From positions 868,001 through 932,000 of the forward strand of contig NZ_CP044129.1 in the NCBI RefSeq assembly GCF_009617995.1: a stretch of 64,000 nucleotides of DNA. Direction: 5' to 3'. A program made the position numbers and the translations under genes. Below the pieces are notes generated by a model, which was not told the DNA's origin, did not search any database, and saw nothing but the letters and a program-made list of their open reading frames with translations. The DNA is from Halomicrobium sp. LC1Hm. GTDB taxonomy: Archaea > Halobacteriota > Halobacteria > Halobacteriales > Haloarculaceae. Below, piece by piece: positions 6,817 through 14,940 of this stretch; within the stretch, counting starts at the first letter, position 1; each line of letters begins with the position of its first letter.

Positions 6817-7428
6817 TCAGTCCCAGCCGGCGGCGACCATCTCCTCTTGGATCTGCTCGTCGGTCGGTCGGGTCAGATAGGGCGTCAGCGCGTCGAGTGA
6901 CGACCAGCCGCCAATCGTCATCACGACGTGTGGGTTCGTATCGCGTCGCACGAGGAGCGTTTGGGCGTAGTACCGGCGAAGGTCGTGGGACGACAGTCGC
7001 TTCCAGTCCGGGTTCCCGGTCTCATCGGCGAGTTCCTCGCCGAGTTCTTCGACCATCTGTCGGACGCGTCGCTTCTTCACGCCGAGGAGGGGTTCCGAGT
7101 CGTCGGCGTCGAGTTCGAACCGGATGCGGAGGAGTTCGCGTTCGGCGTCGGAGGGAACCCACGCGTCTCGTGCCTTGCCACCGGAGCCGGTCGTGTCTTT
7201 CCCCGACTTCTCGGGGACTCTGAGACGGTAGTGGCCGTCTTCCTCGCGGAGGTGGTCGTACTGCATCTCGGCGATCTCTTGCGCTCGGAGGCCGACTCTC
7301 GCGCCGAGGAGGACGACCGCGTAGTGCTTTGCACTCCGTTCTTCGGCGTGGTTCTCGAGCTGGTCGAGTTCGTCGGGGGTGAGCCAGACTTTGAATTCGT
7401 TCTCACCGCTGGTACTCTCGATCTGCAT
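6817..7428 (-). CDS. int: SNJ2-type tyrosine recombinase (integrase)
   Basis: A 203-aa catalytic-domain-only integrase. Recognisable active-site elements are R48 (GLRAQEI), a lysine in VPEKSGK (74/77), H148-D-L-R151, W175 in place of the second histidine (IGGWSS) and the nucleophile Y184 (PYLTRP). The N-terminal SAM-like core-binding domain of larger integrases is missing, which fits the short SNJ2 group. It would insert and excise the provirus at a tRNA 3' end. The ATG at 7428 follows a GCATAAG box by about 35 nt. Confidence 0.9.
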   Translation of the reverse strand: MQIESTSGENEFKVWLTPDELDQLENHAEERSAKHYAVVLLGARVGLRAQEIAEMQYDHLREEDGHYRLRVPEKSGKDTTGSGGKARDAWVPSDAERELLRIRFELDADDSEPLLGVKKRRVRQMVEELGEELADETGNPDWKRLSSHDLRRYYAQTLLVRRDTNPHVVMTIGGWSSLDALTPYLTRPTDEQIQEEMVAAGWD

Positions 7429-7659
7429 CGGCTGCCGGATCTGGGAGTTACCGGCACTTATGCTCGACTCGACCGGGGGTGTTCGGGGCTGCTGTGTGAG
7501 CGAACCGGGCGAGAATCGGGAGTTTGGCGGTTCGACCTACGGTCGCGCTGCCGATAATTGGGACAAGTCGGCAGTCATCCGTTGAAAGCCTAAGTATGAA
7601 GTAGAGGGGCTAAGGGGTCGAGACAGTGGGCTTTTCTGAGTCTCTGCCCTACCGTACAC

Positions 7660-7974
7660 GTGGGATACGACAGCCCCACCGACAGCCGAGAACTGGCTGA
7701 CAAGAAGCTCATCCGCGCCCACCAGCGCGTCCTCGCGCACTGGCCGGAAGAGGCCGTCCGCGAACTCGACCCGATGGTCATCCACGACCCGATGAACAAG
7801 CCGGACGTCGTCGGCGACCTCGAACGCGAGTTCTACGAGGCTCGCCGCGAGGCGCTCGCCGACGTCGCCATCGAGCCGATCTCGTGGGCACGCCCGCCCG
7901 TCCCCGACGATGCCGTCTCCCTCGTGGAGCCCCGGGCCGTCGAGTGGAAGGCGATCGTCCGCAAGGCCGACTGA
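7660..7974 (+). CDS. Hypothetical protein, 104 aa
   Basis: GTG 7660 lies 24-25 nt downstream of a GGCTTTTCTG box (about 7629-7638), supporting a leaderless start. The protein is mainly helical (ELADKKLIRAHQRVLAHW, LEREFYEARREALADVA) and has no cysteines. It is the only rightward gene between the integrase and the early operon. The 230-bp region upstream (7429-7659) holds the two divergent promoters and nothing else recognisable. Confidence 0.6.
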   Translation: MGYDSPTDSRELADKKLIRAHQRVLAHWPEEAVRELDPMVIHDPMNKPDVVGDLEREFYEARREALADVAIEPISWARPPVPDDAVSLVEPRAVEWKAIVRKAD

Positions 7975-8016
7975 CCCCGCGCTTTCTCCCTGTTTTTCAT
8001 CGGAACTCGAGGGGGT

Positions 8017-8178
8017 CTACTCCGTCTCGACGTGAAGGACTTCGCCGGCGTCGGGATCCACGGCGACGCGTCCGCCGCAGTCGGGGCAGTCGCGCAACTC
8101 CCCGTCGGCGTCGACGCCGGTGAACGTCACCTTCCCGGGGCGCTCCCGTCGGTCGCAGGTGGCCGTGACGACCGGCAT
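8017..8178 (-). CDS. Zinc-ribbon small protein, 53 aa
   Basis: The ATG at 8178 overlaps the TAA of the preceding gene (TAATG). A single CPDCGG knuckle plus an upstream ATCDRR cysteine suggests a partial zinc ribbon. It is the last gene of a seven-gene leftward operon of small proteins. Confidence 0.55.
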   Translation of the reverse strand: MPVVTATCDRRERPGKVTFTGVDADGELRDCPDCGGRVAVDPDAGEVLHVETE

Positions 8179-8369
8179 TACAGCATCTCCTCTTCCCACT
8201 CCCGAAGACGTTCGTGGCGGTCTTCGCGGTCAGGGACGGCGTGCGCCCCGAGGCGCGACACCTTGTGCGGCTGGCCGCACTCGGGGCAGTCGATGATCTC
8301 GGTGGACTCGCCAGTGACGAGGGTGATGCGGGTGTCGCACGACGTGCAGGTGGTCTTCTTTGCGGGCAT
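8178..8369 (-). CDS. Zinc-ribbon small protein, 63 aa
   Basis: ATG 8369 (MPAKKTTCTSCDTRI) is chosen; GTG 8384 would add 5 residues. Two CxxC pairs, CTSC and CPECGQ, form a classical zinc ribbon of about 30 residues, followed by a charged helix (REDRHERLREWEEE). Such ribbons bind nucleic acid or protein partners. It is translationally coupled to the next gene. Confidence 0.65.
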   Translation of the reverse strand: MPAKKTTCTSCDTRITLVTGESTEIIDCPECGQPHKVSRLGAHAVPDREDRHERLREWEEEML

Positions 8370-8449
8370 CAACGTGTTCGACACCGCGAGAAACGGAAAA
8401 GGGCCGGCGTGAACGGGCTGCTCACTGAGCTAGCAGCGTGATGTCGCGG

Positions 8450-8569
8450 TCACTCGGCATCGTCCTCGTGCGCTATGTCGACGTGGGCGAACCTGATGAA
8501 GTCCAGTAGTACCAGCGCCACTGTGGTGGTGACAGCTCCGACGAGGAACGCGATCAGTGCGTCGATCAT
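8450..8569 (-). CDS. Single-span membrane microprotein, 39 aa
   Basis: ATG 8569 overlaps the stop of the preceding membrane gene (ATGA). The product has one hydrophobic helix (LIAFLVGAVTTTVALVLLDF) and a short acidic tail. It is too short for most gene callers, but coupling and composition support it. Confidence 0.5.
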   Translation of the reverse strand: MIDALIAFLVGAVTTTVALVLLDFIRFAHVDIAHEDDAE

Positions 8570-8763
8570 CGCTCCATCACCCGCGTGTCGCGGTCTTCGA
8601 TCTCTCCGGTGTACAGGTAGAGATTGTACAGGAGAACTAGCTGTCCGGTGGCGATGGCCGCGGCGGCCAGACTGGCGTGGTGGGCGGCGTAGAGCGCAAA
8701 CGAGAGGGCTGCGCTCGCGGAAGCGGGGGCGAGAGTAAGGATGGCGATGTCACGCGGCGTCAT
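8566..8763 (-). CDS. Two-span membrane protein, 65 aa
   Basis: Two hydrophobic stretches (about residues 7-27 and 32-52, the second ending QLVLLYNLYLY) and a charged C-terminus. It is coupled by ATGA overlaps on both sides. Role unknown; small paired membrane proteins of this kind are common in archaeal virus early regions. Confidence 0.6.
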   Translation of the reverse strand: MTPRDIAILTLAPASASAALSFALYAAHHASLAAAAIATGQLVLLYNLYLYTGEIEDRDTRVMER

Positions 8764-9038
8764 CGCCCATCACCCGCGCTATCACGCGCGATCTCGAGTT
8801 GGCGAAGGTAGGCGTACTCGACGCGCTCGCGGCCCGCGTCGTCGAGTTCGACGCCGGCGTGCGCGACGATGCTCGCGCTGAACTCGACGGGCGACAGCGG
8901 CTCGTGGGTGGGGTGGCCGACGGCGACGAGCTGGCCCGCGTAGCACTTCCGCAGGTAGGTCTCGTCTTCGATGGAGTCGGCGTAGTCCTCGACGACCTCG
9001 GCGAATTCGGAGGGCGGGAGTGGGGTCTCGCGCGTCAT
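8760..9038 (-). CDS. Hypothetical protein, 92 aa
   Basis: A helical acidic protein (FAEVVEDYADSIEDETYL, RVEYAYLRQLEIARD) with a single cysteine. Coupled to the neighbouring genes by 4-nt overlaps. No recognised domain. Confidence 0.6.
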   Translation of the reverse strand: MTRETPLPPSEFAEVVEDYADSIEDETYLRKCYAGQLVAVGHPTHEPLSPVEFSASIVAHAGVELDDAGRERVEYAYLRQLEIARDSAGDGR

Positions 9039-9322
9039 CGAGGATCACCGGCGAAGTCGCCGAAGGTGGCCTGATCCGTCCCGTCGTAGGCCTCGAGAAC
9101 GGCGTCGGACGGATCCGGGAACTCGCAGTCGCGGTTGTCTCCGTGTCGGTGGCAGTACGCGCAGACGAACTGGGTCTCGTCTGGCCAGTCCATCTGCTGG
9201 ACGACGGTGGCCTTGACCAACCGCTTCTGACGCGGGGCGCCGCTGCCCATCGGCGTGCCGCAGTTGGGGCACTCCTCTCGCACGTCGTACTCTTCGGGGG
9301 CTGGCTCACCGTGCATCGTCAT
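9035..9322 (-). CDS. Zinc-ribbon protein, 95 aa
   Basis: ATG 9322 is chosen; GTG 9325 and ATG 9316 are close alternatives. CPNCGTPMG and CAYCHRHGDNRDC form a CxxC...CxxC zinc ribbon with about 37 residues between the pairs. The start overlaps the regulator gene upstream, so the pair is coupled. A nucleic-acid-binding role is plausible. Confidence 0.65.
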   Translation of the reverse strand: MTMHGEPAPEEYDVREECPNCGTPMGSGAPRQKRLVKATVVQQMDWPDETQFVCAYCHRHGDNRDCEFPDPSDAVLEAYDGTDQATFGDFAGDPR

Positions 9323-9530
9323 CACCCGCCTCGTCGGCGGCGAGACCGTAGAGGCCCGTGTTCACCTTCTGGACGACCCCGTCGAGGCGGAGTTCCTTGA
9401 GGTGGTGTTGGGCGGCGTGTTTCGAGGGGAGGGAGCTGTTGTCTACGATGTGTTGGGGCGTTGCGCGACCTTCTCTCAGTACGGAGACGACTTCCTTCTG
9501 CTTCGGGGACAGGGCGGCTGAGTCTGCCAT
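9306..9530 (-). CDS. Winged-helix transcriptional regulator, 74 aa
   Basis: A compact winged helix: LSPKQKEVVSVLREG (helix 1), PQHIVDNSSLPSKHAAQHHL (helices 2-3) and LRLDGVVQKVNTGLYGL (wing). It is the first gene of the leftward seven-gene operon and lies head-to-head with the rightward early genes starting at 9681. It is therefore placed to control both, as an early/late or lysogeny switch. That role is inference from position. Confidence 0.7.
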   Translation of the reverse strand: MADSAALSPKQKEVVSVLREGRATPQHIVDNSSLPSKHAAQHHLKELRLDGVVQKVNTGLYGLAADEAGDDDAR

Positions 9531-9648
9531 TCTATCCAGTTATTGATACGTTGTTGGGCTACTTAGTCGTCTCGCCCGCGAGGGTGTATTAGAGCCTAAC
9601 GACTGCGCTATGGCAGAAACTCAACTTCGTAGCCCCACGAGGTTAAGA

Positions 9649-9654
9649 CTTATA
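9649..9654 (+). promoter_or_regulatory. TATA box of the rightward early operon
   Basis: CTTATA lies 27 nt before ATG 9681. This spacing fits a leaderless transcript and argues against the upstream in-frame ATG at 9654, which overlaps the box itself. Confidence 0.6.
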
Positions 9655-9680
9655 TGTCGGACTACCTGACTAGTCGAGTG

Positions 9681-10085
9681 ATGACAGCGAACCGTCATCA
9701 CGGTTCCACGTCCACCGCGGACGTGGACAGTATCATCCCCGAAGCAGCCCTCCAGCAGGCCGCCGACGAACACGACGTCTCGCCCGACGCCCTCCGCGCC
9801 GCCCTCCGCCGCGACCTCGAGCGTAACCTCGAGATGGCCGACCGCATCCGCGACCGCCGGCCCATCGTCTACGAGGCTGACGACTACGAGGTGGCGCTCG
9901 CCAGCGACGCCGTGACGACCGAGACGCCGATGGCCGTCCTCGACGTGTACCGTCGGATGGACGACAGCGACACCGACTACACGGCGGGCTACGCGCTCAT
10001 CATCCCCGTCGAAGACGACGAGACCGACGACTACGACGGCTTCACGAACGTCGCTGACCGCTACGATGCGGGTGATGACCGATGA
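9681..10085 (+). CDS. Hypothetical protein, 134 aa
   Basis: The N-terminal half is helical (PEAALQQAADEHDVSPDALR, then RRDLERNLEMADRIRDRR) and resembles a small DNA-binding or dimerisation region. The C-terminal half is strand-rich and acidic. Start chosen from the TATA spacing. First gene of a rightward operon with 4-nt overlaps. Unknown function. Confidence 0.6.
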   Translation: MTANRHHGSTSTADVDSIIPEAALQQAADEHDVSPDALRAALRRDLERNLEMADRIRDRRPIVYEADDYEVALASDAVTTETPMAVLDVYRRMDDSDTDYTAGYALIIPVEDDETDDYDGFTNVADRYDAGDDR

Positions 10086-10357
10086 CTGACGACGATGTCG
10101 GCCCCGACCTCCCGCCGATTGCGGACGCCCTCCGCGACATCGAGGAACGCGCGGGCCTACACGACGACGATGACGACGACCGCACGCGTCCTGTCGACCT
10201 GACGCTCACGGAGAGCAAGCTCGCCTATCCGACGCACGCCGTCCCCGGTCGTGAGGCGACCTACTACGGCGAGTCGCCCGAGGATGCCGACGGCGGCGGA
10301 CTCGGCGCCGATCTCGTTCCCATCGACGAGGCCGACGAGGCCGGTGATCTCCGATGA
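10082..10357 (+). CDS. Acidic hypothetical protein, 91 aa
   Basis: Coupled to the upstream gene (ATGA). It is very acidic, with a DDDDDD run near residue 28 and no clear secondary-structure repeats or cysteines. Probably an early viral protein of unknown role. Confidence 0.55.
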   Translation: MTDDDVGPDLPPIADALRDIEERAGLHDDDDDDRTRPVDLTLTESKLAYPTHAVPGREATYYGESPEDADGGGLGADLVPIDEADEAGDLR

Positions 10358-10488
10358 ACGAGTGTACGAAGTGCGGCGAGGAAGTGCCCATCACGTTCGC
10401 CGGGTACTGCAACGAGTGCTACGAGGAGACGCCAGACTCGGAGATCTACCCGAGTGCGGCAGAGTGGGTTGACCTCAGCGACGACTGA
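10354..10488 (+). CDS. Zinc-finger microprotein, 44 aa
   Basis: The frame opens at ATG 10354, overlapping the previous stop. MNECTKCGEEV and YCNECYEE give two CxxC pairs 14 residues apart, a complete minimal zinc ribbon. Coupling to the neighbours and the clean metal site support it despite its size. Confidence 0.6.
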   Translation: MNECTKCGEEVPITFAGYCNECYEETPDSEIYPSAAEWVDLSDD

Positions 10489-10519
10489 CCCACCCTCTCA
10501 ACGGTCGAAACCGGGCGTC

Positions 10520-10618
10520 GTGCCCGGTCGAGTCGGGATTGGCCCCCTGACTCCTGACGATGACCGAGGCCCCGCTGACGACGCCGACTTCGGCCACCCT
10601 CCAAGCAAGCGACAATGA
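10520..10618 (+). CDS. Possible 32-aa microprotein
   Basis: GTG 10520 opens a short acidic frame (LTPDDDRGPADDADFG) whose stop overlaps the ATG of the nuclease-like gene at 10615. The coupling is the main support. It may equally be a leader region without a product. Confidence 0.3.
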   Translation: MPGRVGIGPLTPDDDRGPADDADFGHPPSKRQ

Positions 10619-11247
10619 GCACGCAACACCCGACCTCCACGACGACCGCAGAACCCGACGACAAGCCCACCGTCCACCACTGGACGCACGACTACGACCT
10701 CGTGCATCTGGATGACGACGCGTGGGAGATCATCCGCCTCGTCGCCGCCGCGCGCTCCGCCAGCTACGAGGAGGACGAGACGACCGACGTGTTGCTCGGC
10801 GATCCCGACACCGAGCAGAAGCACGTCACCGGCGTCGCCGGCGAGGTGGCCACGGGCCTCGCGCTGGACATCCCCGTGTTGGAGACGCTCGACCTCACGG
10901 TGAGCGCGAAGGGTGACGACGGCGTCGACCTCGTTGTCCGGGACGGGCCGTTCTCCGAGACCAAGATCGACATCAAGACCTACTGGGGGACGCCGACGGG
11001 GAGTCCACCGCAGCTCCTCGTGGAACGCGAGAAGGCCGAGGAAGCCCCCGCGGACGCCTACATCAAGTGCCAAGTGTGGGACAGCGAGTGGGCGATCGTG
11101 CACGGCTGGACGACGCAGGAACGCCTCCTCAACGAGGGCTGGGTCGAGGGGCCGCCGCAGTGGCAGCAGCAGAACTGGACGATGACCGCCGAGATGCTCG
11201 ACCCCATCGAGACGCTGGACGCGTCGGACGTCGGCTGGCAGTGGTAG
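10615..11247 (+). CDS. PD-(D/E)XK-like nuclease, 210 aa
   Basis: The middle of the protein has VTGVAGEVATGLALD, then DDGVDLVVRDG and KIDIKTYWG. A glutamate-bearing helix, an acidic strand residue and a D-x-K strand follow in the order of PD-(D/E)XK nucleases. The C-terminal 70 residues are tryptophan-rich. It ends 2 nt from the stop of the leftward 55-aa gene, closing the rightward early operon. A role in processing viral DNA or attacking competitors is possible; the fold assignment is moderate. Confidence 0.6.
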   Translation: MSTQHPTSTTTAEPDDKPTVHHWTHDYDLVHLDDDAWEIIRLVAAARSASYEEDETTDVLLGDPDTEQKHVTGVAGEVATGLALDIPVLETLDLTVSAKGDDGVDLVVRDGPFSETKIDIKTYWGTPTGSPPQLLVEREKAEEAPADAYIKCQVWDSEWAIVHGWTTQERLLNEGWVEGPPQWQQQNWTMTAEMLDPIETLDASDVGWQW

Positions 11248-11248
11248 C

Positions 11249-11416
11249 CTACTCCGCGTCGAGGATCTCCATCGCCTCGCGGGCGTGTTCTTGCGCTTCT
11301 TCGACGTGTTCGACCGCCTCGTCATCGAAGTCCTGTTCTCGCGCTCGCTTGACCCAGCTGGCGGCGCCGTCGGAGAGCAGAGCCAAGCGGAACATCAGGA
11401 GTTTCTCTTGATCCAT
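11249..11416 (-). CDS. Helical small protein, 55 aa
   Basis: ATG 11416 lies 28 nt after a GTTTATC box (11444-11450), so it has its own leaderless promoter. It has two helices (KLLMFRLALLSDGAASWVKR, VEHVEEAQEHAREAMEIL) and may dimerise as a coiled coil. It sits at the distal end of the structural gene cluster. Confidence 0.6.
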   Translation of the reverse strand: MDQEKLLMFRLALLSDGAASWVKRAREQDFDDEAVEHVEEAQEHAREAMEILDAE

Positions 11417-11681
11417 CTCGAACTGTCGACGTCACTCCTGTCGGATAAACGCCGCCCCGCTCCCGCGTGGGGCTTATGTCGTCCCACCGACAACTACGGA
11501 GTGCCGCCCTCGATGGATGTTGGGGCGGTCGAACTCGTATCGACTCGTCAGTCAATCACGCTGTCGGTGTCAACACTGATGCGGTCTGCGTCCCGCGCGG
11601 GCCTGCTGTCCCGCGCTCTCGTGGGGTCGTTCCCCTCTTTCGCTTTCGCTGTCTCTCCTCAAAGAACTAGAGAACTAGTCG

Positions 11682-11894
11682 TTAGTCCGGCGTCTCAACG
11701 TCCTCGTCACTACCGTCTCCCTTCAGTTCGTCCTCGAGTTCCTCGCGTCCCTTCTGGAACTCGCCAATCGACTGTCCCGCCGCGCGGGCCAGCTTCGGGA
11801 TCTTGTTCGCGCCGAACAGCAGCACGGCAATCAGCAGGACTACCAGCATCTCGACGCCTCCGGGGATACCGATCTGTGCAATCGATCCGATCAC
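11682..11894 (-). CDS. tatA: TatA-like twin-arginine translocase subunit (provirus-encoded)
   Basis: A 70-aa protein with TatA architecture: short N-terminus, a conserved-type polar residue E15 before the membrane helix (residues 16-27), the F27-G28 hinge, then the amphipathic helix NKIPKLARAAGQSIGEFQKG and an acidic tail. TatA oligomers form the pore of the Tat pathway, which exports folded proteins. The start is GTG 11894. It lies downstream of the viral NTPase and on the same strand as the spike at 15197-17251, whose signal peptide contains RRDFLKG. It may be viral-specific or a captured host copy. Confidence 0.85.
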   Translation of the reverse strand: MIGSIAQIGIPGGVEMLVVLLIAVLLFGANKIPKLARAAGQSIGEFQKGREELEDELKGDGSDEDVETPD

Positions 11895-11947
11895 ACTCGT
11901 TTGTCACACATCGAACAAGAAAAGCCGCGGGCGAGAACGGGGCGCGA

Positions 11948-12109
11948 CTACCGCTCGATGGCGTCGTCAACGACCTCGATGGCCGCCTCAACCTCGTCTA
12001 CCGTCTCCTCATCGACGTCAGGGTTCTGCGAAAGCGACTGTGCATCCATCTCTGCGCGCTCCAAGACTAGCTCCAGTTCTTCTCGCGGCACTTCAACCGT
12101 GTCCGACAT
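11948..12109 (-). CDS. Acidic helical small protein, 53 aa
   Basis: ATG 12109 opens a frame of two acidic helices (VPREELELVLERAEMDAQSL, VDEVEAAIEVVDDAIER). It lies between the NTPase and TatA genes on the same strand. From 12110 to 12295 I see no gene. Confidence 0.55.
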   Translation of the reverse strand: MSDTVEVPREELELVLERAEMDAQSLSQNPDVDEETVDEVEAAIEVVDDAIER

Positions 12110-12295
12110 ACACGCAATGTGTGTCCAACCGTGGATCTTACAGGTTGTGTTCTCGCGTCAAAACGGACGGTCACGACGACGACGGTGAACGTGGCCTACA
12201 CGCGGTCGCGACGCGCACGCAGGCGCGTTGGACGGCCCGTTCGACGGGTTTTACGGACGGAGAAGGAATCTCATCCGTGAATCTCGACCGGATCT

Positions 12296-13519
12296 CTATT
12301 CGTCTTCGTTAACCATCTCTCTCGCCATTTCACGGGCTTCTTCGGGGTCATCAACGTCGAATTGGTCGTAAAGTGCGCTGGTAAGTAGTGCAACTTCGGA
12401 CTCCTCGGCGTCGACGTCCGCTTCGTCCGTGACGGCCTCGACCGCGCCCAGTCCGTCCTTGAGCGGCCCGGTGACGTCGGTTTGTTCGATGGCGCCGGCA
12501 GCATCTAGTTCGTCGCTGTCGCCGCTCTCACCGTCCCCGGGAAGGTCGTCAGAGTCGTGTGCGGGGCAGAAGCCGTCCGCGTCGATGCCGATCGACTGGC
12601 CGCACTCCTCGACGCGGCACTCGTCCCAGTCACCGCCACCGTCTTCGTCGTCACCGTCCTCCACGTCGAACACGAACTCGGCCTCGTCGAGGGTGTCGTA
12701 CTCAACCTCGGTGGCCGGGATCCCGTCCAGTCGCATATGCACGTCAGCGACCTTGATCTCCTCGTTCTCTTCATTGAGGCCCGTTCCGATGGTGGCCTTC
12801 GTCTTCGAGTCCTTGCGGCACACGAGCAGCTGCCGGCGCACGTCACGCGGGACGTCGCGCCCCGTGTGGCCGATCAAGATGATGTTCCCGTCGTACTTCC
12901 GGATCAGCTTCAACAACTTGCTCAACACCTTCCCTTCGCTCATATCCGCGAATTGTAAGACCTGAGCGGCCTCGTCGAGCACGAACAACTTCTTCCCATC
13001 CGTGTGTTTGAGCCAGTCCTCAACCTCAGACCACCGCGAGAACGTGGTGAATTCGTCGCTCGGGACGTTGGACGCGATCGAGAGGTCAGGATAGACGCGT
13101 CGTCCGACCTCGGCGCCGACGAAGTACGAGAAGTCGGTCTTGCCGACGCCGACCGGGCCCTCGGGTGGCGTCGGGGCGTAGACGTACATCGCGAAGGCCG
13201 GATAGTCCCGCCAGAGCGACTCGAGTTCCTCGATGGTACGGTAGCCTTCGAGCCCGGAACGGTTCTTCGAGAGACCTGTGAGGTGGTTGAGCAGCGGGCC
13301 GTGACCACGCACGACGCCCTCGCGCAGGTTCTTCGACAGCTCGCGTTCGAGGATCCGCTGGAAGCGGTCGTCGTCCGTGCCCTCCGGCGAGTGCCGCTTG
13401 ATGCGGAGCAGAATGTCGTGACTATCCGAGTCCACGAGACCCGCCTCAGCAAGCACTGGCAGGCCGATGTCGCCGTTCTTGGCGAGTTCGCGAACCTCGC
13501 CACTCACGTAGTCACTCAT
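12296..13519 (-). CDS. Pleolipovirus-type NTPase, 407 aa
   Basis: ATG 13519 overlaps the preceding gene by 8 nt. A P-loop GPVGVGKT spans residues 121-128; KKLFVLDEAAQ near 176-186 is the Walker B strand with its catalytic acid; NIILIGHTG further on resembles a sensor strand. The C-terminal region has a long acidic linker and a possible zinc site (CRVEEC...CPAH). The position after the spike and membrane genes matches the conserved NTPase of pleolipoviruses, whose exact role (genome handling or assembly) is not settled. Confidence 0.8.
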   Translation of the reverse strand: MSDYVSGEVRELAKNGDIGLPVLAEAGLVDSDSHDILLRIKRHSPEGTDDDRFQRILERELSKNLREGVVRGHGPLLNHLTGLSKNRSGLEGYRTIEELESLWRDYPAFAMYVYAPTPPEGPVGVGKTDFSYFVGAEVGRRVYPDLSIASNVPSDEFTTFSRWSEVEDWLKHTDGKKLFVLDEAAQVLQFADMSEGKVLSKLLKLIRKYDGNIILIGHTGRDVPRDVRRQLLVCRKDSKTKATIGTGLNEENEEIKVADVHMRLDGIPATEVEYDTLDEAEFVFDVEDGDDEDGGGDWDECRVEECGQSIGIDADGFCPAHDSDDLPGDGESGDSDELDAAGAIEQTDVTGPLKDGLGAVEAVTDEADVDAEESEVALLTSALYDQFDVDDPEEAREMAREMVNEDE

Positions 13520-14354
13520 TGTCCTCACCACCCTTCTCGGGCTGCTGGAAGTCGTTGGCAGTCTCACGATCGATGCGCTCGAAGTCGGACGCGTCCACGC
13601 CGCCACCGGCGTCGCGGATCATCTCCCGCACGGCCTTCTCTTCCTCCGTGAGATCGTCCCGCTTCACTTCCTCGCGGATCTCGTTCACCCGGCGGTCGAT
13701 CGGGCGGAACATCGACTCCTCGTCGTGTTCGGAGTGTTCAGCGATCTCTCGCGTCTCGTTGCGGTAGTAGTCGAGCGCGACCTCGTCCATCATCTCGGGG
13801 AGGTTCTTGACGATCTCGGCGGCCTCGAACACGGTGTCGCGGAACTCGCCGCGCTGCCGCCAGATAGCGTCCACCCACGTCTCGATCTCCACGTCCGTGC
13901 GTTCGTTGACCTTCTGCCGCGCGGGGGCCTGTTCGATGACAGCCACTTCTTCCTCGTCATCCCAGTCTAGTTCCCGGACGACGTAGTTCCCCGACCCCGA
14001 CATTACGTACGCCCCGGAGTCGGCGTCGGACTCGTTGCGACGCTCTTCCCACGCGTCCGGTGGAACGAACCACTTTTCGAGAATTTCGCGTTCACTGTCG
14101 ACGACCCCCACCTCCTCGTACTCCGGCGGTTCCGAGAAGATCTCGGCGAGCTTCTGTCCGGCGATGTACCCGATAACGCTGGCAACCGCGCCACCGCGCA
14201 TCACGTCGATGGCCCACGCGGGCACGTCCAGCCGACCGCTCATCACGCCGGCGACGAGGCCGCCGACGACGATGGCCGTGATGGCCGAGTGACTGCTAGC
14301 TGTCTCTTTGAGCCGTGCGAGAGGGTCTTGAGTGTCGTTTTGTTCGTCCTTCAT
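13512..14354 (-). CDS. Viral membrane protein, 280 aa
   Basis: Begins at ATG 14354, 4 nt after the stop of the previous gene. One or two hydrophobic segments near residues 21-63 (ITAIVVGGLVAGVMSGRL, RGGAVASVIGYIAGQKL) are followed by a long charged, largely helical domain of about 215 residues. It corresponds in position to the membrane protein preceding the NTPase in pleolipovirus genomes. The overlap with the NTPase suggests coordinated production. Confidence 0.7.
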   Translation of the reverse strand: MKDEQNDTQDPLARLKETASSHSAITAIVVGGLVAGVMSGRLDVPAWAIDVMRGGAVASVIGYIAGQKLAEIFSEPPEYEEVGVVDSEREILEKWFVPPDAWEERRNESDADSGAYVMSGSGNYVVRELDWDDEEEVAVIEQAPARQKVNERTDVEIETWVDAIWRQRGEFRDTVFEAAEIVKNLPEMMDEVALDYYRNETREIAEHSEHDEESMFRPIDRRVNEIREEVKRDDLTEEEKAVREMIRDAGGGVDASDFERIDRETANDFQQPEKGGEDNE

Positions 14355-14358
14355 TGTT

Positions 14359-14940
14359 CTACTTCCGGCGCCAGACTTCGCTGGCGCGGATGGGTTCCTC
14401 GAGCTGTTTCTGCCGGCGACGATACGCGATGAGGCCAGCAACGGCGACGCCGAACACCGCGCCGACAATCAGCGACGGTGTGGACTCCAGCGTGGTCACG
14501 AGGTCAAGGTCAGTCGACGTGTCGCCGCTGACCTGTACGGTAGCGGCGCCGACCCCGAAGAACACCTTCCCGCCGGTCAGAGCGACGCGAACCTCCGTCT
14601 CACCCTCGGTGATCGTCTCCTTCTGCGCGATGATCTCGCGTGCCGAGTTAGGCTCAATCTCCCCGCGCGTCTGCGTCGGGTACGTGACGGTAAGCGGTTC
14701 GCTCGCGTCGATCGTGACTATCGCGTACCCGTCGTACCGTTCGATGGTGTCGATGTGCGCGTCATCTTCCTGTTGGAGTTCCAGCACGAGGTCGTCTTCA
14801 CCCGTCTCTCCGTCGGACGTGGCCGTCTCGTTGCCCGGGGCGGGATTCTCTTGCGCGACGGCGGCCGGCGCGACGCCGGCGAGTAGGGCCACGGCCACCG
14901 CGACGACGAGGGCCGCGGCCCCCACCCGGATGCGGGTCAT
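14359..14940 (-). CDS. Viral surface/membrane protein with signal peptide, 193 aa
   Basis: A Sec-type signal (ALVVAVAVALLAGVAPAAVA) leads into an acidic ectodomain of about 120 residues with beta strands. A membrane helix follows (LIVGAVFGVAVAGLIAYRRR) with a short basic cytoplasmic tail. The topology is a single-pass envelope protein with an outside N-terminal domain. Coupled to the upstream 67-aa gene by ATGA. Confidence 0.75.
   Translation of the reverse strand: MTRIRVGAAALVVAVAVALLAGVAPAAVAQENPAPGNETATSDGETGEDDLVLELQQEDDAHIDTIERYDGYAIVTIDASEPLTVTYPTQTRGEIEPNSAREIIAQKETITEGETEVRVALTGGKVFFGVGAATVQVSGDTSTDLDLVTTLESTPSLIVGAVFGVAVAGLIAYRRRQKQLEEPIRASEVWRRK

Noticed and set aside
11322-11555. 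77-codon minus-strand frame in the gap before TatA
   Set aside because: Basic, low-complexity composition unlike haloarchaeal proteins, and it overlaps the better supported 55-aa gene and its promoter.
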